From DASUBV01 sp035532295 (lineage in GTDB: Bacteria > Actinomycetota > Actinomycetes > Streptosporangiales > Streptosporangiaceae), in the NCBI GenBank assembly GCA_035532295.1, contig DATKRH010000099.1, positions 12,059-76,058 of the forward strand: DNA of 64,000 nucleotides. The letters run 5' to 3'. The notes under the pieces were generated by a model. It was not told the origin of the DNA. It made no database searches and saw nothing but the letters and a program-made list of their open reading frames with translations. A program made the translations under genes and the position numbers. Shown here one piece after another: positions 24,825-34,260 of this stretch (the first letter of the stretch is position 1; every line of letters begins with the position of its first letter).

Positions 24825-26534
24825 ATGACTGAGCAGCCCTGGCCCAGAACTGCTGACCGGGCCGACGGGCCCGCCTCGCGCGACGGGCTCGCCAGCTTCG
24901 TCTCGCGTCGTCAGCTGCTCGGCCTGAGCGGCGCGGTCGCCGCCGGCCTGGGACTGTCACCCTTGCTGGCCGCGTGCGGCACGTCGGCCGCCCCGTCCGC
25001 CGCCAGCGGCACGGCCAAGGCCGGCGGCACGCTGACCATGGGCATTGCCGCCGCCCCGGACACCCTCGATCCGGGCGCCACCGGCCTGGCGCTCACCCTG
25101 CTCATCAGCATGGCCATGTTCGACCCGCTGGTGTGGTGGCTGCCAGACGCCGCCGGCGGCAGCCAGTACGTCCCCGGCCTGGCCGAGAGCTACACGGTGT
25201 CACCGGACGCGTCGGTGTACACCTTCAAGCTCCGCAAGGGCGTGACTTTCCACGACGGCACCAAGTTCGACGCGACCGCCGTGAAGGCCACCTACGACCA
25301 CATCGTCGATCCGGCCACCAAGTCCAAGAGCGGACTCGGCGCGCTCGGCCCCTACAAGGCGACCAGGATCATCGACCCCTACACGGTCGAGATCAGCTTC
25401 ACCGAGCCGAACGCGTCGTTCCTGCACCAGCAGGCGGCCGGCAACTTCGGCATCGCGTCGCCGACCGCGCTGCGCAAGTACGGGCCGACCGGTTTCGGCA
25501 GCCACCCGGTCGGCACCGGGCCGTTCATGTTCGAGAGCTACGCGACGGGCAGCCAGCTGAACCTGGTGAAGAACCCCAGGTACACCTGGGGTCCGGCCGC
25601 TCTCAGCACCCAGCCCGCGAAGCTGGACAAGCTGATCTTCCGCATCGTGACCGACGACAGCGGGCGGTACAACGCGCTGCAGTCCGGCCAGCTGCAGATC
25701 GCCATGAACCTGCCGCCCAACGACATCGCGGCGGCACAGAAGTCGGGTCAGTACCGGCAGCTAACGGTGCCGTCCATCGGCACGCCGATCGGCATGCCGA
25801 TCAACGTCACCAGGGCTCCGACCAACGATCCGCTCGTCCGCCAGGCCATCCTGTACGCGGTCGACCAGCAGACCCTGGTCAAGGACGTCCTGTTCGGGGT
25901 CGACTCGCCTGCGCACACCGTGCTCACGCCGATCACGCCCGGCTACAGCCAGGCCTCGGCCGCCCTCTACTCCTACGACCCCGCCAAGGCCAATGCGCTG
26001 CTCAGCCAGGCCGGCTGGGCCAAGGGCGCCGGCGGGGTGCGCACCAAGAACGGGCAGAAGCTGGCGCTGAACATCATCCTGTTCAGCGATAGCGGCTTCG
26101 ACCTGCCGACCGAGTTCGTGGTCTCCGAGCTGAACAAGGTCGGGTTCACCGCCACCACGACGGTGCAGCCCTTCGCGACCGCCCAGGGCTCGTTCAACGC
26201 CGGCCTGCATAACCTCGGGGCGTTCGGCTACTACGGCACCGACCCGTACCTGCTCAACATCTGGGTCAACTCCGACGCCATCAAGGCCGGCTTCAACTGG
26301 TCGCACTACGACAACCCCAAGATCGACGCGATGATCGCCCAGGCGAACCGGACGGCCGGCGCCACGGCGCGGGACAACCTCTACGAGCAGGTGTCCATGA
26401 CGCTGATGAAGGACGCGATCTACCTGCCGCTCTGGGATGTGAACAACCCGTTCACGATGCTGCCCACCGTCAAGGGGCTGCACACCACGCTGAACGGCTA
26501 CCTCACCTTCCACTCGGCCACCGTCCTGACGTGA
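24825..26534 (+). CDS. ABC transporter substrate-binding lipoprotein (SBP family 5)
   Basis: 569 residues. The export signal SRRQLLGLSGAVAAG has a twin-arginine motif and ends with the lipobox LAAC, so it is a Tat-exported lipoprotein. The mature part is a DppA/OppA-type binding protein: TLTMGIAAAPDTLDPG, VPGLAESYTVSPDASVYTFK, LRKGVTFHDGTKFDA, AILYAVDQQTL, and near the C-terminus DAIYLPLWDV. AAGGAG 8 bases before ATG 24825 decides the start over an upstream ATG at 24768. First gene of a four-gene transporter operon; substrate probably a peptide or amide-containing small molecule. Confidence 0.94.
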   Translation: MTEQPWPRTADRADGPASRDGLASFVSRRQLLGLSGAVAAGLGLSPLLAACGTSAAPSAASGTAKAGGTLTMGIAAAPDTLDPGATGLALTLLISMAMFDPLVWWLPDAAGGSQYVPGLAESYTVSPDASVYTFKLRKGVTFHDGTKFDATAVKATYDHIVDPATKSKSGLGALGPYKATRIIDPYTVEISFTEPNASFLHQQAAGNFGIASPTALRKYGPTGFGSHPVGTGPFMFESYATGSQLNLVKNPRYTWGPAALSTQPAKLDKLIFRIVTDDSGRYNALQSGQLQIAMNLPPNDIAAAQKSGQYRQLTVPSIGTPIGMPINVTRAPTNDPLVRQAILYAVDQQTLVKDVLFGVDSPAHTVLTPITPGYSQASAALYSYDPAKANALLSQAGWAKGAGGVRTKNGQKLALNIILFSDSGFDLPTEFVVSELNKVGFTATTTVQPFATAQGSFNAGLHNLGAFGYYGTDPYLLNIWVNSDAIKAGFNWSHYDNPKIDAMIAQANRTAGATARDNLYEQVSMTLMKDAIYLPLWDVNNPFTMLPTVKGLHTTLNGYLTFHSATVLT

Positions 26535-27454
26535 CGGCGTTCGTCGCGCGGCGGCTGGCGGCCGCGGTCCCGGTGCTCCTCGGCATCACCATCGTCGCCT
26601 TCATGCTGATCCACCTGGTCCCGGGGAACCCGGTCAAGGTGATCTTGTTCGGGTCGCAGGCCACCCCGCGGCAGATCGCGCACCTGACCAGTCAGCTCGG
26701 GCTGAACCAGCCGCTGTGGCGGCAGTACGCCGACTTCCTGGGCCAGCTGCTGCACGGCAGCCTGGGCACGTCCTACGCGACCCAGACCTCCGTCGCCCAC
26801 GAGCTCCTGTCCCGCACCCCCGGCACCCTGATCCTCACCGCCGCGGCGATGACCGTCGCGATCGTCGTCGGGGTGCCGCTGGGGGTGCTGGCGGGCGCCC
26901 GGCCGGGCTCCGCGCTGGACCAGGGAGCGCGCGCGATCTCGTTCCTGGGCGTGGCGGTGCCGTATTTCTTCCTGGCCCTGGTCCTGGTCCTGCTGCTGAG
27001 CGTCCGGCTGCGCTGGTTCCCCGCGATCGGCAACGGGACCGCGCTGGCCCTGGTCCTCCCGGCCGTCTCGCTGGGCTGGGGGTACGCGGCGATCCTCACC
27101 CGGCTCATCCGGGGCGCGATCATCGAGGAGTACCACAGCGAGTACATCAAGTCCGCCCGGGCCAGGGGCTGCGCCGAGTGGCGGATCCTGCTGCGGCACG
27201 CACTGCGCAACTCCTCCATCCCGGCCATCACCACCATCGGCCTGCAGTTCGGCAACATCCTCACCGGCGCGGCCGTCACCGAGGTCATCTTCGGCCGCGC
27301 CGGGCTCGGGAGCTACCTGGCGACCTCGATCACCAGCAAGAACATCCCCGTCGTGCAAGGCGCCGTCGTCCTCATCGGCCTCGGCTACGTGGTGCTCAAC
27401 CTGGCCGTCGACCTCATCGTCGGCGCGGTCGACCCGCGCACCCGGCTGGCCTGA
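26531..27454 (+). CDS. ABC transporter permease, DppB type
   Basis: 307 residues, six membrane segments, with the DppB opening FVARRLAAAVPVLLGITIVA, HLVPGNPV and the EAA-loop sequence YIKSARARGCAEWRILLRHA. The GTG start overlaps the TGA of the binding-protein gene. Confidence 0.94.
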   Translation: MTAFVARRLAAAVPVLLGITIVAFMLIHLVPGNPVKVILFGSQATPRQIAHLTSQLGLNQPLWRQYADFLGQLLHGSLGTSYATQTSVAHELLSRTPGTLILTAAAMTVAIVVGVPLGVLAGARPGSALDQGARAISFLGVAVPYFFLALVLVLLLSVRLRWFPAIGNGTALALVLPAVSLGWGYAAILTRLIRGAIIEEYHSEYIKSARARGCAEWRILLRHALRNSSIPAITTIGLQFGNILTGAAVTEVIFGRAGLGSYLATSITSKNIPVVQGAVVLIGLGYVVLNLAVDLIVGAVDPRTRLA

Positions 27455-27504
27455 GGGCCAGCTCACGACCACTACGGCAACGCCGCAGACAGGAGCGCAC
27501 AGCC

Positions 27505-28482
27505 ATGGCGCTGGCCACGTCGACCATGCCCGTTCTCGCCGCAGACGAGGCGGCCCGGCCGTCCCGGATCCGGCGGGGCCTCAGCCGCGCCGCGATGCTG
27601 ATCGCCGTCGCCGCGGTCCTCGTGCTGCTCGCCGCGCCGGGGCTGATCGCCCGCGCCGGCCCTACGGTCACCGGGAGCAGCATTCTCCAGGCGCCCGGCG
27701 CCGCGCACTGGTTCGGGACCGACCAGCTGGGCCGCGACGTGTTCAGCCGGACGATCTACGGGGCCCGCCCGGTGCTGATCGCGAGCCTGATCGGCGTAGC
27801 CGCGGCCACGCTCGGCGGCGTAGCGATCGGGCTGGCGGCCGGGACCGCGCCGCGCTGGCTCAACTCGGCGCTCATGCGGATCATCGACGTGCTGCTGGCC
27901 ATCCCCGTGCTCATGATCGCCCTGATCCTGATCGCGACGGCCGGGTCGGGCGTGCGCAGCATCGTGATCGCGCTCGCCGTCGCCTTCACGCCCGGCTTCG
28001 CCCGCGTCGTCGAGGCCTCGGTGCGCAAGCTGCGGTCGGCGGATTACGTGCAGGCCGCGCGCGTGTTCGGGTCCACCGCCGTGCGCACCTCCGTCCGGCA
28101 TCTGCTGCCCAACCTGATGACCGAGGTCGTGGTCCTGGGCACCAGCGCCATCGGCTGGGCCGTGCTGACCGCGACGACGCTCAGCTTCCTCGGCCTGGGC
28201 GTGCAGCTACCGCAGCCGGACTGGGGCAGCGACCTGGCGGCCGGCGCCACGTACCTGGCCACGTCCTGGTGGCTGCCGGTCTTCCCCGGCCTGGCGATCA
28301 CGGTGACGATCCTGGCGGCCAACTTCATCGGCGATTACCTGATGACGGCGGCGGACCCGCGCGGCGACGCGCGGCCCGCGCAGACCCTGAAGACGATGAT
28401 CGTCGGCCGCCGGACACGAAACCGCCAGGCACGGGATCGCCAGGCACGGGATCGCCAGGCACGGGCCGGAGCCGGCCGATGA
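27505..28482 (+). CDS. ABC transporter permease, DppC type
   Basis: 325 residues; contains HWFGTDQLGRDVFSRTIYGA, the EAA loop DYVQAARVFGSTAVRTSVRH and TTLSFLGLGVQLPQPDWG typical of DppC. AGGAG lies 9 bases before ATG 27505. Three 15-bp repeats (about 28422-28466) give a basic RQARD tail at the C-terminus, followed directly by the ATPase gene (ATGA overlap). Confidence 0.94.
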   Translation: MALATSTMPVLAADEAARPSRIRRGLSRAAMLIAVAAVLVLLAAPGLIARAGPTVTGSSILQAPGAAHWFGTDQLGRDVFSRTIYGARPVLIASLIGVAAATLGGVAIGLAAGTAPRWLNSALMRIIDVLLAIPVLMIALILIATAGSGVRSIVIALAVAFTPGFARVVEASVRKLRSADYVQAARVFGSTAVRTSVRHLLPNLMTEVVVLGTSAIGWAVLTATTLSFLGLGVQLPQPDWGSDLAAGATYLATSWWLPVFPGLAITVTILAANFIGDYLMTAADPRGDARPAQTLKTMIVGRRTRNRQARDRQARDRQARAGAGR

Positions 28483-30512
28483 GCCTGCTGGAGGTCACCG
28501 GCCTGCGCACGGAGATCGCCAGCCGGGACGGCATGGTGCGCCCCGTGGACGGCGTCACGTTCAGCGTGGCCGCCGGCCAGATCGTCGGCCTGGTCGGCGA
28601 GTCCGGCTCGGGCAAGACGATGACCGGTATGTCGATCATGAGGCTGCTGCCGCCGGGCGGCTCGATCACGGCCGGGTCGATCCGGTTCGGCGGAGTGGAG
28701 CTCACCGAGCTGGACGCCGCCGGAATGCGGCGGCTGCGCGGCAGCGACATCGCGCTGATCTCCCAGGATCCGATGTCCGCGCTGAACCCGACGCGGACGA
28801 TCGGCAGCCAGCTGCGCGAGACCTACCGGATCCACGCCAGCGCCTCCCAGCGGGCCGCCAGCGCCCGCGCCCGCGAGGTCCTGCACCTGGTCGGGATGCC
28901 GCGGCCGAGCGAGCGGCTGAACGACTTCCCGCACCAGCTCTCGGGCGGGATGCGGCAGCGGGCGATGATCGCCATGGGGCTCATGTGCGAGCCCCGGCTG
29001 CTCATCGCGGACGAGCCGACCACCGCGCTGGACGTCTCCATTCAGGCCCAGATCCTCGAGCTCATCGACGACCTCCGGTCGCGGCTGTCGATGGCGGTCC
29101 TGCTCATCACCCACGACCTGGGGGTCATCGCCGGTCATGCCGACCGCGTCGTCGTCATGTACGGCGGCCGGGTGGTCGAGCAGGCCGAGACCGCCGCGTT
29201 GTTCGCAGATCCCCGGCACCGCTACACCGAGGCCCTGTTCGAGTCCATGCCGACCATGGACCTGGACGCGCGGGACGAGCTCGCCACGATTCCCGGCGCA
29301 CCGCCGCGGCTCATCGGCCTGCCGGCCATGTGCCGGTTCGCGCCGCGCTGCCGGTTCGCCCGGGAGGACTGCCGGGCCCAGGACCCGGTGCTGACGCAGA
29401 TCGTACCGGGGCATGCGCATGCGTGCCTGCATCCCGCGCACCCCCGGCCGGCCGACGCCGCCCGCCACGCCGTGACCGCCCAGCGGGACAGGGGCACGGC
29501 GCAGGGCGCCGGAGCCGGCCCGCTGCTGAAGCTGACCGACGTCTCCAAGCAGTTCGAGGTGCGGTCCCGGCGCCCGTTCCAGCACGGCAAGGCAGTTCAG
29601 GCCGTGTCAGGGGTGTCACTGACCGTGGCTGCGGGAGAAACTGTCGGCATCGTCGGGGAGTCCGGGTGCGGCAAGACCACCCTCGGCCGGATGCTGGTCG
29701 GCCTGGAGCGGCCGGCCAGCGGCTCGATCACCTTCGACGGGTACGAGCTGGGCACGCTGCGCGGCGGGCAGCTCCGCCGCCACCGCCGCGACCTGCAGAT
29801 GATGTTCCAGGACTCGGCGGCGGCCCTCGATCCGCGCATGCCCGTGTCCGCGCTCATCGGGGAGCCCCTGGCCGCCCAGCACGTCGGCGGCCGGCGCGAG
29901 CGGCGCGCGGCCGTGGCGGAACTGCTGGACGCGGTGGGGCTCACCGCGGACGCCGCCGGCCGTTACGCCCACGAGTTCTCCGGCGGCCAGCGCCAGCGCA
30001 TCGCGATGGCGCGCGCCCTGGCGCTGAAGCCGCGGGTCATCGTCGCGGACGAGCCGGTCTCCGCGCTGGACGTGTCGGTCCAGGCCCAGATCCTCAACCT
30101 CATGCGCTCGCTGCAGGATCGCTACGGGCTGACCTACGTGGTCATCTCCCACGACCTCGCGCTGCTGAAGTACCTGGCCGACCGGATCGGCGTCATGTAC
30201 CTGGGCCGGCTCGTCGAGCTGGGCACGAGCGAGGAGGTGTACGGCGCGCCGCGTCATCCCTACACCGCCGGCCTGATCCAGTCGATCCCGCTGCCCGACC
30301 CGGCCCGCGAGCGGGCGAAGACCACGGCTGGCCTGGGCGGCGAGCTCCCGTCGGCCATCGACCCGCCGAGCGGCTGCCGCTTCCGCACCCGGTGCCCGCT
30401 GGCCACCGGGCGGTGCGCGCAGGAGACCCCGCGGCTGTCGGCGTCCGCCGGGCTGCACGCCGTGGCCTGCCATTACCCGCTGACCAGCTCATCCCTGGCC
30501 CAGACTGGCTGA
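28479..30512 (+). CDS. Fused double ABC ATPase (DppD-DppF type)
   Basis: 677 residues holding both ATPase subunits in one chain. First domain: Walker A GESGSGKTMTG, signature LSGGMRQRAMIA, Walker B LLIADEPTTALD; then an oligopeptide C-terminal cysteine cluster CRFAPRCRFAREDC. Second domain from about 355: GESGCGKTTLGRM, SGGQRQRIAMARAL, VIVADEPVSALD, ending with the second cluster CRFRTRCPLATGRC, which in DppD/OppF relatives binds an iron-sulphur cluster. It completes a full importer with the preceding three genes. Confidence 0.94.
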   Translation: MSLLEVTGLRTEIASRDGMVRPVDGVTFSVAAGQIVGLVGESGSGKTMTGMSIMRLLPPGGSITAGSIRFGGVELTELDAAGMRRLRGSDIALISQDPMSALNPTRTIGSQLRETYRIHASASQRAASARAREVLHLVGMPRPSERLNDFPHQLSGGMRQRAMIAMGLMCEPRLLIADEPTTALDVSIQAQILELIDDLRSRLSMAVLLITHDLGVIAGHADRVVVMYGGRVVEQAETAALFADPRHRYTEALFESMPTMDLDARDELATIPGAPPRLIGLPAMCRFAPRCRFAREDCRAQDPVLTQIVPGHAHACLHPAHPRPADAARHAVTAQRDRGTAQGAGAGPLLKLTDVSKQFEVRSRRPFQHGKAVQAVSGVSLTVAAGETVGIVGESGCGKTTLGRMLVGLERPASGSITFDGYELGTLRGGQLRRHRRDLQMMFQDSAAALDPRMPVSALIGEPLAAQHVGGRRERRAAVAELLDAVGLTADAAGRYAHEFSGGQRQRIAMARALALKPRVIVADEPVSALDVSVQAQILNLMRSLQDRYGLTYVVISHDLALLKYLADRIGVMYLGRLVELGTSEEVYGAPRHPYTAGLIQSIPLPDPARERAKTTAGLGGELPSAIDPPSGCRFRTRCPLATGRCAQETPRLSASAGLHAVACHYPLTSSSLAQTG

Positions 30513-30592
30513 TGCCCGCCGGGATCATGGGATATTCCCCATATAACGAGGTGCACCCGCGCGGCCGCCCCGCGCAGAGAGAAGGCCCGGGC

Positions 30593-31516
30593 ATGACGAC
30601 CCACCGGCTCGACCCGACGCCGCAGACCACGGTGGACGTGTTCTCCCGTGACCACTCGCCGGTCCTGAGCGTCGACCCGGGCGACACCGTGGTGGTGCGC
30701 TCCCTGGACGCCAGCGGGTACCTGGCGCGGCAGAACTCCCCCGGCGAGCCGCAGCCCGAACTGATCCCCGACGCCCGGGGCCACTGCCTGACCGGGCCGA
30801 TCGCCGTGCGCGGCGCCCGGCCCGGCGACCTGCTCGCGCTGCGCCTGGTGTCGCTGCGGCCCGACGACTGGGGCTGGACGGTGGCCGCGGCGCTGGATAC
30901 CCCGGTCACCCAGCGCCTCGGGCTGGCCGACGGCCCGCCCGCGTGGCTGCTGTGGGAACTCGACCCCGACGCCGGCCAGGGCCGCGCCGACCGCGGGTTC
31001 GTGCGCGCGCTGGCCCCGTTCCTCGGCGTGATGGGGCTGGCGCCGCCCGATCCCGGCGAGCACTCGACCATCCCGCCCCGCGCGGTGGGCGGCGGCAACA
31101 TCGACTGCAGGGAACTCGTCGCCGGGGCGACCCTCTACCTGCCGGTCGCCGTCCCCGAGGCGCTGCTGTACCTGGGGGACGGCCACGCGGCGCAGGGCGA
31201 CGGCGAGGTCGGCGGCACGGCCATCGAGTGCGCCATGACCACCGAGGCGGTCATCGACCTCGTCCCGCCGGGCCCGGTGGCCTCGATCCACGCCGACACC
31301 CCGGCCGGGCGGGTCACCTTCGGCTTCGACGCCGACCTCAACGTGGCCATGGGCGACGCCCTGGACGCGATGGTCGGCTGGATGCAGGTCCTGTTCGACC
31401 TCGACAAGGGCACCGCCCTCGCGCTGGCCAGCACCTGCGTCGACCTGCGAGTCACCCAGGTCGCCAACCAGACCTGGGGCGTGCACGCCGTGCTGCCGGC
31501 GGGCGTGCTCACCTGA
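30593..31516 (+). CDS. Acetamidase/formamidase family hydrolase
   Basis: 307 residues of the FmdA/AmdA family that hydrolyses short amides to ammonia and acid. Recognised by GGNIDCRELVAGATLYLPV and the metal-site region YLGDGHAAQGDGEVGGTAIE. GAGAAGG precedes ATG 30593. It follows the transporter operon by 80 bp, suggesting that the imported compound carries an amide that this enzyme opens. Confidence 0.92.
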   Translation: MTTHRLDPTPQTTVDVFSRDHSPVLSVDPGDTVVVRSLDASGYLARQNSPGEPQPELIPDARGHCLTGPIAVRGARPGDLLALRLVSLRPDDWGWTVAAALDTPVTQRLGLADGPPAWLLWELDPDAGQGRADRGFVRALAPFLGVMGLAPPDPGEHSTIPPRAVGGGNIDCRELVAGATLYLPVAVPEALLYLGDGHAAQGDGEVGGTAIECAMTTEAVIDLVPPGPVASIHADTPAGRVTFGFDADLNVAMGDALDAMVGWMQVLFDLDKGTALALASTCVDLRVTQVANQTWGVHAVLPAGVLT

Positions 31517-31693
31517 CCACGGGTCACCAGGTCAGGCACCGGCGAACTCCGCATGGACACTTTATGAACCTCGGTGACGAGGGGCTCGTTATATTCCTAT
31601 AAGACGTACTCTCGGTGTTATGGGCCGCCTGAAGGCCATTTCCCGGGCGCGAAAGCGGGAGCCGGAAGCCGAATCGGCTGGAGGACACAGATC

Positions 31694-33127
31694 ATGAGCC
31701 GCCGGGCCAAGATTGTCTGCACACTCGGGCCAGTCTCCTCCAGCCCGGAGAAGGTCGCCGAACTGGTGGCGGCGGGCCTGGACGTGGCTCGGCTGAACAT
31801 GAGTCACGGTACGCGAGCCGACCATCTGCAGGCCTACCGGGCCGTGCGCGCCGCCTCGGACGAGGCCGGGCGCAGCGTCGGGGTCCTCGTCGACCTGCAG
31901 GGGCCCAAGATCCGCCTCGGCAGCTTCGCGTCGGGGCCGGTCATGCTGGTCGCCGGCGGCGAGTTCACGATCACCGGCGCGGACGTTCCGGGAGATGCCG
32001 ACGAGGCCGCCACGACGTATCCGGGCCTGGCGGCCGATGTCCGGGCGGGCGACCAGATCCTCGTCGACGACGGCCGGATCGTGCTGGAGGTGGTGAGCAC
32101 GCGAGGTGACCGCGTGCGGACCCGCGTCCTGGTGGGCGGCCTGGTCTCCGACCACAAGGGCCTCAACGTGCCCGGCGTCACGCTCAACGTCCCGGCGCTC
32201 GGCCCCAAGGACGAGCAGGACCTGCGCTGGGCGCTCGGCCTGCGAGCGGACATGATCGCCCTGTCCTTCGTGCAGGGGCCGCAGGACGCGGCGCCGGTGC
32301 GCGCGATCATGGCCGAGCTGGGCGCCGCGCTGCCGCTCATCGCCAAGATCGAGCGGCCGCAGGCGGTCGACGCGCTGCCCGAGGTGCTCGAGGCCTTTGA
32401 CGGGCTCATGGTGGCGCGCGGCGACCTGGGGGTGGAACTGCCGCTCGAGCGGGTGCCGATGGTCCAGAAGCGCATGATCGACCTGGCCAAGGACAAGGCC
32501 AAGCCGGTCATCGTGGCCACGCAAATGCTCGAGTCGATGATTTCCGCGCCCCGGCCGACCAGGGCCGAGGTATCGGACGTGGCCAATGCCGTGCTCGACG
32601 GGGCCGATGCCCTGATGCTGTCGGCGGAGACCGGCGTCGGCGCCTACCCGGCGCAGACGGTGGCCACGATGGCGCGGATCATCGTGGCCGCGGAGCGCGA
32701 GTGCCTGCATGCCACGCCCTCCCTGAGCCGGGTGCCCACGACCACGGGGGGCGCCATCGCCCGCGCGGCCGCCGAGGTCGGCGCGATCGTGGACGCGACG
32801 GCGCTGGTGGCGTTCACCATGTCGGGCGAGACCGTGCGGCGGCTGGCCAGGTACCGGTCGCCGATCCCGCTGCTGGCCTTCACCCCGGAGCCGGCCACCC
32901 GCAGCCAGCTGGCGCTCACCTGGGGCGTGGAGACGTTCATCGTCCCGCCGGCGCTGCACACCGATGACATGGTCCAGCAGGTGGAGACCGCCCTGCTCGA
33001 CATCGGACGCTGCCAGAAGGGCGACAAGGTGGTCATCGTCGCGGGCAGCCCGCCGGGAACGCCGGGCCAGACGAACGCCCTTCGCGTGCACCGCATCGGC
33101 GACGCCATCGCCTCGGGCATAACCTAG
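31694..33127 (+). CDS. pyk: Pyruvate kinase
   Basis: Converts phosphoenolpyruvate and ADP to pyruvate and ATP. 477 residues, usual bacterial length. Landmarks: KIVCTLGPVSS, ARLNMSHG, VLVDLQGPKIRLG, active-site lysine block IAKIERPQAVDAL, MVARGDLGVELPLE, and VIVATQMLESM. GGAGG lies 9 bases before ATG 31694. The 177-bp leader upstream contains an AT-richer patch with TATAAG (about 31597-31602) as the probable -10. Confidence 0.96.
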   Translation: MSRRAKIVCTLGPVSSSPEKVAELVAAGLDVARLNMSHGTRADHLQAYRAVRAASDEAGRSVGVLVDLQGPKIRLGSFASGPVMLVAGGEFTITGADVPGDADEAATTYPGLAADVRAGDQILVDDGRIVLEVVSTRGDRVRTRVLVGGLVSDHKGLNVPGVTLNVPALGPKDEQDLRWALGLRADMIALSFVQGPQDAAPVRAIMAELGAALPLIAKIERPQAVDALPEVLEAFDGLMVARGDLGVELPLERVPMVQKRMIDLAKDKAKPVIVATQMLESMISAPRPTRAEVSDVANAVLDGADALMLSAETGVGAYPAQTVATMARIIVAAERECLHATPSLSRVPTTTGGAIARAAAEVGAIVDATALVAFTMSGETVRRLARYRSPIPLLAFTPEPATRSQLALTWGVETFIVPPALHTDDMVQQVETALLDIGRCQKGDKVVIVAGSPPGTPGQTNALRVHRIGDAIASGIT

Positions 33128-33187
33128 CTGCTAGCCGCCTGCGGCATGCCTCGGGACCTGCGGGCCACGGTATGCCAGGAGGAGACG

Positions 33188-34174
33188 TTGAGCAGCGCGG
33201 CCGTTCCGGTCACCGTCGCGGATGTCGAGCGGGCCGCCGGCCGGATCGCGGGCCTGGTCGACCCGAGCCCGGTGATCCGCTCACCGGAGCTGTCGCAGCG
33301 GCTCGGCGTGCCGGTCTGGCTCAAGCTGGAGTGCCTGCAGCCGCCGGGCTCGTTCAAGGTCCGCGGGGCCGCCAGCAAGATGCTGACCCTGCCGCGGGCG
33401 CGGCGAGCGCGGGGCGTGATCACCAGCTCCGGCGGGAACCACGGCGCGGCGGTCGCCTACGTCGCCCGGCTGCTCGGCATTCCGGCGACGGTCTGCGTGC
33501 CCGAGACGGTCGATCCAGTCAAGCTGCGCGCGATCGGCGCCAACGGAGCCGAGGCGATCGTCGGCGGCGCGACCTACGACGACGCCGAGGTGGTGTCCCG
33601 GCGGCTGGAGCGCGAGCGCGGGCTCACCTACGTGCACGCCTTCGACGACCCGGACGTGATCGCCGGGCAGGGCACGATCGGCCTGGAACTGCTCGATCAG
33701 GTGCCGGACCTGGCCGCGGTCGTCGCCGCGGTGTCCGGCGGCGGCCTGATCGGCGGCCTGGGCGCCGCGCTGGCGGGCCGGCGGCCGGCGATCCGGGTCA
33801 TCGGCGCCTCGGCGCGGAACGCCGCCGCGATGGTGGCCAGCCTGGATGCAGGCCACCCGGTGGACGTGCCGGACCAGCCGACCCTGGCCGAGGTACTGGG
33901 CGGCGGCATCGGCCTGGACAACCGGTGGTCGCTGGCGGCGGTCCGGGCGTTCGTGGACGAGCACGTGCTGGTGTCCGAGGATGAGATCGCCGCGGCGATG
34001 ATCTTCCTGCTCCGGGTGCACCGGGTCGTCGGGGAGGGCGGCGGCACGGTGGCGCTGGCGGCGGCGCTGGCCGGCCGCCTGCCGGTGCCCGGCGGCCCGC
34101 TGGCCGTCGTGATCAGCGGAGGCAACGTCGACCCGGCGGCGGTGCTCCGGCTCGAAGCCGCCCGTTACTCCTGA
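33188..34174 (+). CDS. PLP-dependent threonine/serine dehydratase
   Basis: 328 residues, fold type II PLP enzyme of the TdcB/serine racemase group, with no C-terminal ACT domain. PLP lysine K57 in PGSFKVRGAA, phosphate loop SSGGNHGAAVAY, and the tetraglycine-like VSGGGLIGGLG. TTG at 33188 is chosen because AGGAGG sits 5 bases before it; an ATG at 33146 lacks a ribosome site. It could be threonine dehydratase, threo-hydroxyaspartate dehydratase or serine racemase. Confidence 0.88.
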   Translation: MSSAAVPVTVADVERAAGRIAGLVDPSPVIRSPELSQRLGVPVWLKLECLQPPGSFKVRGAASKMLTLPRARRARGVITSSGGNHGAAVAYVARLLGIPATVCVPETVDPVKLRAIGANGAEAIVGGATYDDAEVVSRRLERERGLTYVHAFDDPDVIAGQGTIGLELLDQVPDLAAVVAAVSGGGLIGGLGAALAGRRPAIRVIGASARNAAAMVASLDAGHPVDVPDQPTLAEVLGGGIGLDNRWSLAAVRAFVDEHVLVSEDEIAAAMIFLLRVHRVVGEGGGTVALAAALAGRLPVPGGPLAVVISGGNVDPAAVLRLEAARYS

Positions 34175-34260
34175 TGGTCGGTGGCCGGTCCCGTGGCCGC
34201 CCGAGATCCGGCCCGATGCATGATGGGGGTCATAGTGCCGCGGAAGGAGATCAGCAGCTC

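Noticed and set aside
31517..31693. Possible tRNA or riboswitch before pyk
   Set aside because: No cloverleaf or known aptamer core could be drawn; only an AT-rich promoter-like patch is visible.
31589..33091. 500-codon antisense frame over pyruvate kinase
   Set aside because: Same GC artefact; no motifs, no ribosome site.
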